Counted from the stretch's first letter, positions 1 through 6,800 are shown. The stretch is DNA of 8,162 bases from Chlamydiota bacterium (GCA_021772165.1 JAJFMM010000010.1:1-8162), one strand, 5' to 3'. Notes: generated by a model not told the origin, from the sequence alone. Numbers and translations: made by a program.

Positions 1-792
1 GCCCAAATCGTAGGTCTTTTTCCATACGTCGCAACCTCCCATGGGGTTCTCTTGCTCGCAGGATTTGGAAACGAAGATGCCACCTTGTTCAATGAGGGGG
101 CCGCAGTCAGAATAGCTGCTGTCATTGCAGGAATAGACCAGGTTTTTCGACCAAAAGTCTCGAGTAATCTCCAATCCGTGAATGTTTCGCGTGGAGGGTT
201 CATCGACCACTTTTGAAGAGATGAGGTGGCAGCGAGGATCTTTCTGTAGTTTGTCTAGGGTGCCGGGGGAATCATAGACAAATTCATCCGGCCCTGCGAT
301 TTTTGCGGGTGTTATGTTTGGTACTTCATGATAGTTATCGCATTTGTCACCGCAGTTGTTTTTATGTCGATATTTGGCAACCAGCTTATATTCATCATGG
401 GCCCACCCCGCCTCTCGCTTAATTTCGAATGTAGGTCCTTCCAAAAAAGGCTTTCGATTCTTTCGGATGTGTTTTTTCCATTCTTTGACTTTGTCTCTCT
501 GGAGCATCCACCGGCCTTTCTCTGAGCTCTCTTCATGCCCATTGCATATCGAGTCAGGACGGCCGATGATGGGAGGCGTTACAGGCACGACTCTCTCTTG
601 CCGGATTGTTTTCAGATCGGTTTTTCCTTCTCGGCAAATGCGTAAATCCGTCTCTTCATCATGATAGATTTTCTCGATTTTGCTGATGCCGAGGATCTCT
701 TCGGCATGCTCCAAAATGTCATCATCGTTTTCATAGGCGATGAGAGAGCCTGCCAAGCAGAATAGAAGTAAAAAAATTGCGGTTTTTTTCAT
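1..792 (-). CDS. traN: TraN, outer-membrane mating-pair stabilisation protein, N-terminal 264 codons (3' end outside window)
   Basis: TraN is the cysteine-rich outer-membrane protein that stabilises donor-recipient contact. The frame has no stop from the ATG at 792-790 to the left edge, 264 codons. A clear signal peptide leads (MKKTAIFLLLFCLAGSLIA, cleavage probably after Ala19). The region after it is acidic and then basic, and I do not recognise it. From about residue 147 cysteine pairs appear (Cys147, Cys151), and residues 188-262 match the typical TraN block: CHLISSKVVDEPSTRNIHG, ITRDFW, LVYSC, SDCGPL, SCEQENPMGGC and VWKKTYDL. In TraN proteins the fourth element is usually TRDCW; here Phe213 replaces the cysteine. 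The gene overlaps traU by 4 bases as ATGA. TraN of F has about 600 residues, so less than half is probably visible. Open reading frames on either strand within this stretch are shadows of this gene. Confidence 0.88.
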   Translation of the reverse strand, partial: MKKTAIFLLLFCLAGSLIAYENDDDILEHAEEILGISKIEKIYHDEETDLRICREGKTDLKTIRQERVVPVTPPIIGRPDSICNGHEESSEKGRWMLQRDKVKEWKKHIRKNRKPFLEGPTFEIKREAGWAHDEYKLVAKYRHKNNCGDKCDNYHEVPNITPAKIAGPDEFVYDSPGTLDKLQKDPRCHLISSKVVDEPSTRNIHGLEITRDFWSKNLVYSCNDSSYSDCGPLIEQGGIFVSKSCEQENPMGGCDVWKKTYDLG

Positions 793-2258
793 ACGGCATC
801 TCCTCCGCCCCAAATGTCCTTTGCGCCTTGCTCAATGTTATCGAAAATTTGGGGAGCTATGCCCCCCATATCGATGGCTCCCGCGGCTGCCTCAGCAGCT
901 TTGGCTCCAGGGATAAATGCTTTGATAACGCCAATGAGGTCGTAGCAAAGATGCATCTTGGTCCAAACGACATAGGCAAAGTCTTCCTTTCCAGGGGCGG
1001 TCTTTTCAGCTTCCCAGCCAGAGGTGCTTTCTCCCAGGGGATGGCAATAGACCTTTTTCCCGTCGATCTCCGTGCCCTCCAAATCGGGTTCTGGATAGAT
1101 GAGTTGCGTTTTGTAATGTGACTTTTGCATATGCGCAAACACCTTCTGGTTGCAGTAGTTGTCCTTTTCAAACCCGGTACCCAATTTAAAGAGTGACCTG
1201 ACAAAATGATGGCGCGCCAACACTCTCTGGACGAGAAGGGAGCTGGCCTGTACGCCTCCGACATGGTTGGCGACATGGCCGGTGAACGGGTACAAAGAAC
1301 CTTGGCATCCGGCGCACCAAAAGAGGTCGTCGTTCGGCCTTCGTTGGTTGGCGTCTTTACAGCTCTTACTGCACGCTTCTTGAAACTCGGGTTTTTTGTA
1401 GATGTACATCTCCATGCTGAACACGCTGGCGAGACCGGGATTTCTCCAGGTTGGATCCCATTCGCTCAGATAGATGGGGCACGGCTTCAAGGGGTCTTTG
1501 ACCTCCATGGCTTCGCATCCAGGAATCAGAGAAGCGATGCGAAACAGCGGCAGACAAACGCTATGCACATGATAAAAACTCGTTCTTCCGGCGTCTGTGG
1601 ATTGGGAAATCCCTCCGCGATGTTTCGCCGAGCGCTTGTTTTTAAAGCATTTGCCTTTGAGAAGAAGAAATTTGTACGGTGTCGGGGTTACCTCGATGAA
1701 AAACATCGGCTCCCAAAAAGCGAGTGGAATGCCGGCTTTTGCGTTCTTAAAAACATTTGGAACGAGGTTTTTAAGTTTGGCGAAGAAATTTTTCCCCTTC
1801 CAAATTTTGCCATCTAAACATGTGCAAACATAGGGCTTTTTTTTTGTCTCGAAGTCTACAATATCTTCCTCTCCGGCGTGGAGCCAGTTCTTGGGAGCGG
1901 CCCCTTTCGGGCCGACGACGTGCATGGGATAGACGCACTTCCAGCAAAAATCGGTGATGGGGTTGATCCATTTTTCGTTTGGCTCCGACTCGAGATCAAA
2001 ATCTAGGGGTGAGTCTTCTTCAGGTTTTCGATTCCGGAAATCGTCGAACCATTGATTTCTTGTTTCCTTATCCTTAAATGGATTGTTGAACTTGTCTCCA
2101 GGAGGATCGTATTCCATTTCCTCTGGGATATCCGGCATTTGCCACTCTACCATGTCTTCATACGGCATGATGTTGTTGTCCAAGAAAGCGCCGTCTCCAA
2201 ACAGGGTGGTGAATCCAAATATCGGTAAAATACAACAAGTCCAAAGTCTGTTCTTCAT
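789..2258 (-). CDS. traU: TraU, periplasmic conjugation protein with long N- and C-terminal additions
   Basis: TraU is a cysteine-rich periplasmic protein needed for DNA transfer and mating-pair formation. The core is unmistakable: NPITDFCWKC (99-108), PLAFWEPMFFIEVTPTP, YLSEWDPTWRNP, LFWCAGCQGSLYPFTGH with WCAGC at 314-318, ASSLLVQRVLARHH, a CHPLGEST block from Cys405, and DFAYVVWTKMHLC. About 15 cysteines lie outside the signal region. At 489 residues it is far longer than F TraU (about 330). The additions are a Pro/Asp/Glu-rich stretch of about 70 residues between the N-terminal hydrophobic segment and the core, roughly 22-95, and about 50 residues after the core, rich in Ala/Gly/Ile and including AKAAEAAAGAIDMGG. 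The signal sequence is weak (residues 4-20 with Cys8, Cys9). The start overlaps the trbC stop as ATGA, with a modest GAGG six bases upstream. A run of nine A on the coding strand encodes Lys139-141. Confidence 0.94.
   Translation of the reverse strand: MKNRLWTCCILPIFGFTTLFGDGAFLDNNIMPYEDMVEWQMPDIPEEMEYDPPGDKFNNPFKDKETRNQWFDDFRNRKPEEDSPLDFDLESEPNEKWINPITDFCWKCVYPMHVVGPKGAAPKNWLHAGEEDIVDFETKKKPYVCTCLDGKIWKGKNFFAKLKNLVPNVFKNAKAGIPLAFWEPMFFIEVTPTPYKFLLLKGKCFKNKRSAKHRGGISQSTDAGRTSFYHVHSVCLPLFRIASLIPGCEAMEVKDPLKPCPIYLSEWDPTWRNPGLASVFSMEMYIYKKPEFQEACSKSCKDANQRRPNDDLFWCAGCQGSLYPFTGHVANHVGGVQASSLLVQRVLARHHFVRSLFKLGTGFEKDNYCNQKVFAHMQKSHYKTQLIYPEPDLEGTEIDGKKVYCHPLGESTSGWEAEKTAPGKEDFAYVVWTKMHLCYDLIGVIKAFIPGAKAAEAAAGAIDMGGIAPQIFDNIEQGAKDIWGGGDAV
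800..806 (-). promoter_or_regulatory. Ribosome-binding site of traN
   Basis: The mRNA reads GGAGGAG seven bases before the traN ATG at 792-790. It lies in the last Gly/Asp codons of traU, so traN translation is likely coupled to traU. It fixes the traN start. Confidence 0.75.
1837..1845 (-). repeat. Run of nine A (coding strand) inside traU
   Basis: Nine consecutive T on the plus strand give ACA-AAA-AAA-AAG in the traU frame (Thr138, Lys139-141). The end of the run has the in-frame shape A-AAA-AAG known as a slippery heptamer. A -1 shift here would reach a stop at 1773-1771 and give a protein of about 162 residues. It is listed as a slippage-prone tract; no use of it is shown. Confidence 0.6.
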
Positions 2259-2731
2259 GCAGCGCCTCGAATCTTTTGGAGCAGGCTGCGGGCGCTCTCG
2301 TTTGTTTCGCCTTGTTCTTTCATGATTTCCAGAGTAGCTTCCAAGCCGATGTTGCCCGATAGCTTATCGAAACGCCCTTGCTCTCGGAGAACAACAGTTG
2401 GAGTGGCCTCGATGCGATATTGATCGAAGAGAGTTGGATCGAGATCGATCTGGGCCATGACGCCTGCCTCTCTCAGTCTCACGACGTTTTGCATCAAAGT
2501 GTCGAATGAGTTTTGCGGTAGCCCCCTGACAACGAAGACGCCTCCCGCCTTTTCCAGCGGCAAGGAGAGATCTATCCAGGTAGCGTCAGGCATGGAAAAA
2601 GACATGAAGACGAGAAGGTCGCTCTCGACCTCTTTTGCCATTGTGCAGCTTTTACATTCTTTTCCCTTTTCGAGCTGCTGTAGGTATTCGGTAGGAGCCA
2701 ATAGAAGAAGTGCAGCTAACAGATAGCTCAT
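2255..2731 (-). CDS. trbC: TrbC, F-type periplasmic thioredoxin-like pilus-assembly protein, short form with CxxC
   Basis: TrbC is a periplasmic F-pilus assembly factor that works with TraW. This copy has 158 residues, shorter than F TrbC (about 210). A hydrophobic N-terminus (LLAALLLLA) probably serves as signal sequence, though it lacks the usual lysine or arginine in front. The TrbC block is clear: LLVFMSFSMPDATWIDL (39-55), GGVFVVRGLPQNSF (63-76), AQIDLDPTLFDQYRI (93-107) and the cis-proline-like ATPTVVL with Pro111, then the conserved GNIGLEATLE. F-type TrbC keeps the thioredoxin fold but normally lacks the redox CxxC at the usual place, and that is so here. However, a CKSC pair stands at residues 26-29, just after the signal sequence. 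The gene overlaps traW and traU by 4 bases each. The order traW-trbC-traU differs from F, where trbC follows traU. Confidence 0.9.
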   Translation of the reverse strand: MSYLLAALLLLAPTEYLQQLEKGKECKSCTMAKEVESDLLVFMSFSMPDATWIDLSLPLEKAGGVFVVRGLPQNSFDTLMQNVVRLREAGVMAQIDLDPTLFDQYRIEATPTVVLREQGRFDKLSGNIGLEATLEIMKEQGETNESARSLLQKIRGAA

Positions 2732-3327
2732 CGGATCTCTTCTCCTTTCTCGTTGATGAGAACTTCTTCAACAAACATTTTAGATCCGCTTTGCTTCGCG
2801 AGCGCAGGAGTATTTTGGACCTTGAGTTGCAGGGTTAAAAAACCTGCTTGGTCGAAATAGATGTCGCGATCCTCTTGTTCCTGCAGCCTTATCGGGCTTC
2901 CTTTGACCAGGATCCACATGAAATTATCCGGCTTTTTGCGAGCCCAAGCGAGTTCTGCGGGATCGGTTCCATCCAGAAAGAGCATTCCCCCGGGAAGATC
3001 GATCTCGTCGAGGGGATTCAATGTCTCTCCCTTTTGAAACAGCACCTTGTCTCCAACTGTCACATCCTCTGTGAGCGTTTGGGAAAAATCAACGTTGAAA
3101 GAGCGCATTTCTATGCTCTTGCCAATTCCGGGAATCGGATCGGGATTGAGGCAGTAGTTAATGATCTCTTCTTCGACCGAGCGCCCTTTCATGGACTCTT
3201 GCAGTTTTTGCTGCAGGTAGTGCGTCATGTCTTCCTCTGCGACCGCAAAATTCTCTCCCCGAGATCCAAAGTCCTTGGCTAAGAGTGGAGAGGCGGCTAA
3301 ACAGATTAAAATGCATTTCTTAAACAT
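2728..3327 (-). CDS. traW: TraW, periplasmic pilus-assembly protein
   Basis: TraW is a periplasmic protein needed for F-pilus assembly and reported in F to bind TrbC. The length, 199 residues, matches F TraW (about 210). A signal peptide covers residues 1-17 with likely cleavage in PLLA/KD. The mature N-terminus has the TraW-type pattern of an aromatic/glycine motif followed by an acidic helix (KDFGSRGENFAVAEEDM). The central conserved blocks are clear: FNVDFSQTLTEDV (77-89), then GETLNPLDEIDLPGG (100-114), then LFLDGTDPAELAWA (116-129), the family hallmark. The C-terminal part has a beta-rich region with ILVKGSPIRLQE and DIYFDQAGFLT. The start is the ATG at 3327, preceded by GAGGAAA inside traC. 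The gene overlaps traC by 8 bases and trbC by 4. The assignment is secure. Confidence 0.93.
   Translation of the reverse strand: MFKKCILICLAASPLLAKDFGSRGENFAVAEEDMTHYLQQKLQESMKGRSVEEEIINYCLNPDPIPGIGKSIEMRSFNVDFSQTLTEDVTVGDKVLFQKGETLNPLDEIDLPGGMLFLDGTDPAELAWARKKPDNFMWILVKGSPIRLQEQEDRDIYFDQAGFLTLQLKVQNTPALAKQSGSKMFVEEVLINEKGEEIR
2742..2747 (-). promoter_or_regulatory. Ribosome-binding site of trbC
   Basis: The mRNA reads AAGGAG followed by ten bases and the trbC ATG at 2731-2729. The site lies inside the last codons of traW, which points to coupled translation of the two interacting proteins. Confidence 0.6.
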
Positions 3328-5890
3328 GGCCGTCTTTCCTCATTTCTCGAACAGCATCTTTGGCTAAGAGGCCTTGGCTGAGCTGCTTTTTGAACTCTTT
3401 TTGATGCTTCAAAAGCCACTCAAGGGCGTCCTCGATGGACATGCCTTGGCTTTGCAGCTCTTGTACGGCCTGAAACTCCTCGGCTTTGGTGGAGTAGAGT
3501 GCTGCGGAAAAGGGATCGAGCTTGAGTTGGGCCACAGTCGATGCCCCGCTTGATTTGTGGTACAAGAACAGCTCTGAGTATTTGCCCGACTCCATTCTCA
3601 AAGAGGAAAGAGCGGCTTCCTTGGAGGCGTCCATCGGGATCAAGTTGTCTCTTTTCAAAGCGTTAATGGAGTCGTTGTCTTTGCCCAGCATCACCAGCCA
3701 ATTGGAGTTTTGGAATGCGGCTCTGGCTCCGTGGGAGCGCTCGAAGTCCTTGATGCTTTGCGTGCCCACGACAAGTGCGCCGTTGTATTTACGCAATCTT
3801 CGCGCCAAACTTTCTATAAAGCCTTCCATCTGGGGGCTTTTCAATAGATCCCACGCCTCGTCGATGCAGATCATGCAGCGGCGATTCCGGTCTCCCATGA
3901 AAATCTGGTTGGAGATGGTCAACGTGAAAATTTGTAAGATCACCGACTGTAGATCCGGCATATTCTTGAGCTCTTCTGTCTCGATCACGACGATGTCTGC
4001 CGTAAAATCCACAGGTACAGATCCATAGAAGTAGTTGGCGTAGACGCCTTGGCGGCCATACTTTTTCAATCCTTCTTTCAGGCTTTCGATCGCTCCGATC
4101 ATCAGCTCTGATTGGAACGTCATAGTATCCATGAGCTGGATCACTGTATCGATCGTTGCGTTGGTTCCCTCTTTTTCCCAGGCAGTCTTCACCAATGAGC
4201 CGAGAATATCAGCCCGTTCTTTGTCGATGGTTTGCGAGGGCATCGCCATCGTCGCTACGATTGAGGCGACCATTTCCAGCCCTGTATTCACAGCTTCCTG
4301 CCCCGCATTGGTTTCGATGAGCTGGAAAGGATTGAGGTTGAGGCTGCTTTTTTCCGAAAAGTTTAGATATTGCCCATTGAGAAGCGTGCACAGTTTTTCG
4401 AAGCTTCTTCCCAAGTCGAGAATATAAACTCTTCCACCCTGGCCCAAATGGCTCATGATCATCTCTTGCATGAAGACCGATTTACCCGATCCGGACGGAC
4501 CGATGACGATGGAGTTCAGGTTTCCCTCTGTCTCAAAAGGATCCCAGGTTGCGATCTGGCCCTTTCTTCCCATCAGCATCGTGCCGCGGGAGGAATTACC
4601 CCACCATTCGCCGATGCAAGGAATCAGGTGCGCCGTTTCGTCGGTGAGCGTCGTCCGCATCGAGCGAATTCGTCGTAGTTTGGAAATCGATGCTGCATCC
4701 TCGCCCCAAGCCATAGGTAAAGAAGAGAGGAAGTCGGAAAGATGCAAAAAGGAGTTCTCCTGCAGTCGGAACCCATATTTCTGAAAGAGAGCCAAAAAGA
4801 TCGACTCGGCTCTGACGAAACGCGCAGCATTGGCCCAAAGCCCGCTGCTGAAGCGCGTTTCCACGAACTTTTCTCCCTCCAGGAGTTTCTGTTTCACGTG
4901 GAGGCTCTCCTCCATTTCCAGCAAAATGTCCGGTACCATGCGGGTGAGGGATGGGAACTTCGATTGATGCTCGAGCATCTTCAGCTTTCCCTTGAAGCGC
5001 GTCTGGACTTTTTCCTGCGAGGGAAAGTGAATGCCGAAATGAAGATAAAACGGTGAGGGAATTCGATAGGAAACGTTGAGAAAATCGCCCATCAGCTCGC
5101 CCATTTGCGCCAAGCTCCAGCGATCCGGCACATCGATGGCCTCGTAAGTCTTTAGCCTTGCCGTTTCGGCTCCTTCATGGAACAGCAGCCCGTCTTTCGC
5201 GACTTCCAAAGCCCCGCCGGGTAAAAGAGCCTGCCGTGAAATCCAGTTATTCTGATCCCACGAAGTTCTAGTTTTCGTCTTGGTGGAAAGATCGAAATTG
5301 AGCATGCCGGAGAGAAGCTCGATCAAAGCCAAAGGTTCTACTTCGGAGGCCTGGCTAATACGGGAAAAGACCTCGAGGGCCTTGTTTCTTTTTTCAACGA
5401 GCTTGAATGGATCGGCCGTTTTTTTCTGGGCGTAGGAAAAGAAAAACCTGAAGATCCTAGGAGGGATGTCTCCTTCTTTCGACTGTTTTTCGAGAAACTC
5501 TTTTTTCTTGTCTGCGATTTTAGAAAAGATCCCGCCTTGCTTCAGTCTGGGCTCCATCCACTTCTCCACAAACCCATCGATCCGCGGATCGGCAATGAGC
5601 AGGCACTGGATTTGAGCTCCGTCTTCTCCGATTTCTCGGAGCAGGGCGCTCAGCTCTTTTTGCGCATCCAGTCCGCCTCCTAGCAGAGGCGCGACTTCCA
5701 AAACAAACCCGTAGCTTGATCGGTTTTCATAAAGGCGCTTTTCTTGATCATAGAGTCTGTAGGGAAGGAGGTCGGCGAGAAAATCAAAACTGATTGAATC
5801 GGAAGAATCATGATTGGAGAGGTCATCAAAAGAGGAACTCTCTCCGAAAAAATCCGCGAATTTCTCACTTAAGCGACGAAAGGTGCTCAT
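3320..5890 (-). CDS. traC: TraC, VirB4-family ATPase for pilus assembly
   Basis: TraC is the cytoplasmic, membrane-associated ATPase that powers F-pilus assembly and substrate transport. At 856 residues it is close to F TraC (about 875). A Ser/Asp-rich N-terminus (residues about 10-35) precedes the TraC-type N-terminal domain, which contains LLPYRLYDQEKRLYENRSSY and the conserved-looking WISRQALLPGG near residue 220. The C-terminal RecA-like domain begins around residue 430 (MLMGRKGQIATWDPF). Walker A is GPSGSGKS at 464-471, the strand after it is VYILDLGRSFEKL (488-500), Walker B is MICIDEAWDLL with Asp677/Glu678, and the VirB4-typical GTQSIKDF lies at 709-716. A long helical tail ends the protein. 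All catalytic motifs are intact, so an active enzyme is expected. It overlaps traV by 4 bases and traW by 8. No trbI or signal-peptidase gene stands between traC and traW, unlike F or SXT-type operons. Confidence 0.96.
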   Translation of the reverse strand: MSTFRRLSEKFADFFGESSSFDDLSNHDSSDSISFDFLADLLPYRLYDQEKRLYENRSSYGFVLEVAPLLGGGLDAQKELSALLREIGEDGAQIQCLLIADPRIDGFVEKWMEPRLKQGGIFSKIADKKKEFLEKQSKEGDIPPRIFRFFFSYAQKKTADPFKLVEKRNKALEVFSRISQASEVEPLALIELLSGMLNFDLSTKTKTRTSWDQNNWISRQALLPGGALEVAKDGLLFHEGAETARLKTYEAIDVPDRWSLAQMGELMGDFLNVSYRIPSPFYLHFGIHFPSQEKVQTRFKGKLKMLEHQSKFPSLTRMVPDILLEMEESLHVKQKLLEGEKFVETRFSSGLWANAARFVRAESIFLALFQKYGFRLQENSFLHLSDFLSSLPMAWGEDAASISKLRRIRSMRTTLTDETAHLIPCIGEWWGNSSRGTMLMGRKGQIATWDPFETEGNLNSIVIGPSGSGKSVFMQEMIMSHLGQGGRVYILDLGRSFEKLCTLLNGQYLNFSEKSSLNLNPFQLIETNAGQEAVNTGLEMVASIVATMAMPSQTIDKERADILGSLVKTAWEKEGTNATIDTVIQLMDTMTFQSELMIGAIESLKEGLKKYGRQGVYANYFYGSVPVDFTADIVVIETEELKNMPDLQSVILQIFTLTISNQIFMGDRNRRCMICIDEAWDLLKSPQMEGFIESLARRLRKYNGALVVGTQSIKDFERSHGARAAFQNSNWLVMLGKDNDSINALKRDNLIPMDASKEAALSSLRMESGKYSELFLYHKSSGASTVAQLKLDPFSAALYSTKAEEFQAVQELQSQGMSIEDALEWLLKHQKEFKKQLSQGLLAKDAVREMRKDGHV

Positions 5891-6216
5891 TGAATTGAAG
5901 CTCCTTGCGGCCCTTCTTCGACCAGTACGCTCTCTTTTTCATGCTCTTTTAGAAGATAGAGCTTCTGAATTTCTTTCGTTCTAGCTGGGTTTGCTTTTCT
6001 TTTTTTCTTTCTCTTTTCCTGGTTTTTCAAGAGCAGGGCAACCTCGGTATCTTTTATGAAAAGATCTCCTTCACTCTCTTTTTCAACGATCATATCCAAA
6101 ACCTCAGAGACCGGCTTGCAGCCGATTCCCTCGCCAGGAGGGCAATCGAAGGTCGTTTTATAAATTCCGCAGGACGCTGTAAATAAACAGATAAAACTAA
6201 TAATAATCGCTTTCAC
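5887..6216 (-). CDS. traV: TraV-like outer-membrane lipoprotein, short form
   Basis: TraV is the VirB7-like lipoprotein that anchors the TraK/TraB core to the outer membrane. This copy has 109 residues against about 170 in F. A basic residue and a hydrophobic run precede TASC with Cys16, the likely lipidated residue. The lipobox is imperfect because Thr rather than Leu/Val/Ile stands at -3. Soon after comes the family signature, TTFDC-(7 residues)-C (Cys25, Cys33), which corresponds to the paired cysteines near the N-terminus of F TraV. The C-terminal half is not recognisable: it contains a lysine/arginine-rich stretch EKRKKKRKANPARTKE and then an acidic helix-like tail. Identity rests on the lipoprotein start, the cysteine spacing and the place between traB and traC. 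The gene starts with GTG and overlaps both neighbours by 4 bases. The DNA here is more AT-rich than in neighbouring genes. Confidence 0.82.
   Translation of the reverse strand: MKAIIISFICLFTASCGIYKTTFDCPPGEGIGCKPVSEVLDMIVEKESEGDLFIKDTEVALLLKNQEKRKKKRKANPARTKEIQKLYLLKEHEKESVLVEEGPQGASIQ
5901..5906 (-). promoter_or_regulatory. Ribosome-binding site of traC
   Basis: The mRNA reads AAGGAG ten bases before the traC ATG at 5890-5888, inside the end of traV. The spacing is a little long but acceptable, and it supports the start that overlaps the traV stop as ATGA. Confidence 0.6.
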
Positions 6217-6800
6217 GGCATCCTCTTTTTACTGATATGTTCACCCAAAAGCTCCTCTGACGGATACTCGTCGAGAAGAACCCCGTCGATTTCAAACGTA
6301 GGGAGAATCGTGACTACATCTTTTTGTTTGATAAATTGATAGGCGCTTTGAAACGCCCGGGTTTCTTTCAAAAATTCAATCTTGTCCAGATCGGCCAAGG
6401 GCTTGTTCAAAGCTTCCATGGCACGCTGCATCAGCTTGCATCCCTGGTTCCCTCCCGTTTTGAGAAGCTCTTTTGCCAAAGACTCAAGAAACGGCAGTTT
6501 TTCCGAAGCTTCCAACTGTTCGAGACAGACCATCAACTGCAACGTCATGAGATCGGCAGGTTGCGGGTGAAAGATGAAATTCGCTTCCCCCGTGTCGATA
6601 TAGTTGGCTTTGATCGAGGGAAATTCCTTTTGGATGAAGTCCATGCACTTACCGCAACCCAAAGAAAAATACTCGACGACCTGTGTTGGGGCGGCCTCAT
6701 TTCCGCAGGGGATCTGATACTCGGAATCAAGCTTGTCTAAGGCCATGAGAGAAGAAGCGCCGCCAAACAGAGCGAACAGTGAGAACAAAAATTTATTCAC
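6213..6800 (-). CDS. DsbA-like periplasmic thiol:disulfide oxidoreductase embedded in the tra operon
   Basis: This 195-residue exported protein has a thioredoxin/DsbA fold and probably forms or reshuffles disulfide bonds in secreted Tra proteins. The N-terminus is a signal peptide (hydrophobic residues 4-19, likely cleavage after Ala20 in SLMA). The active site is CGKC at residues 49-52 after VVEYFSLG. The cis-proline loop is ILPTFEIDG with Pro167, and between them lies a helical insert, as in DsbA. Extra cysteines stand at 32, 92 and 121. The start is GTG with a strong ribosome-binding site; the gene overlaps traB by 8 bases and traV by 4. The F operon has the DsbC-like TrbB further downstream, and SXT/IncA/C-type operons have a dsbC, so a redox gene in a tra operon has precedent. 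Here the motif and size look more DsbA-like, and the place between traB and traV differs from F. Whether it is an oxidase or an isomerase cannot be told from sequence. I give no symbol because dsbA/trbB orthology is not established. Confidence 0.85.
   Translation of the reverse strand: MNKFLFSLFALFGGASSLMALDKLDSEYQIPCGNEAAPTQVVEYFSLGCGKCMDFIQKEFPSIKANYIDTGEANFIFHPQPADLMTLQLMVCLEQLEASEKLPFLESLAKELLKTGGNQGCKLMQRAMEALNKPLADLDKIEFLKETRAFQSAYQFIKQKDVVTILPTFEIDGVLLDEYPSEELLGEHISKKRMP
6221..6225 (-). promoter_or_regulatory. Ribosome-binding site of traV (GTG start)
   Basis: The mRNA reads GAGGA four bases before the GTG at 6216-6214. That GTG shares GTGA with the stop of the DsbA-like gene. No better in-frame start lies upstream, and the signal peptide begins directly after it, so GTG is accepted. 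Confidence 0.6.

Noticed and set aside
312..542. Minus-strand open frame of 76 codons in the left part
   Set aside because: Shifted frame inside traN, which reads without a stop from 792 to the edge and carries a signal peptide and TraN motifs.
777..1121. Plus-strand open frame of 114 codons across the traU/traN junction
   Set aside because: Antisense to the traU end and the traN start; no recognisable sequence features.
1206..1817. Plus-strand open frame of 203 codons
   Set aside because: Lies entirely opposite the well-supported traU core, has no recognisable domain, and the encoded protein reads like a random composition.
2848..3282. Plus-strand open frame of 144 codons
   Set aside because: Antisense to traW, whose conserved blocks are clear; no family features of its own.
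3522..4028. Plus-strand open frame of 168 codons
   Set aside because: Antisense to the traC ATPase domain including Walker B; no motif or convincing start context.
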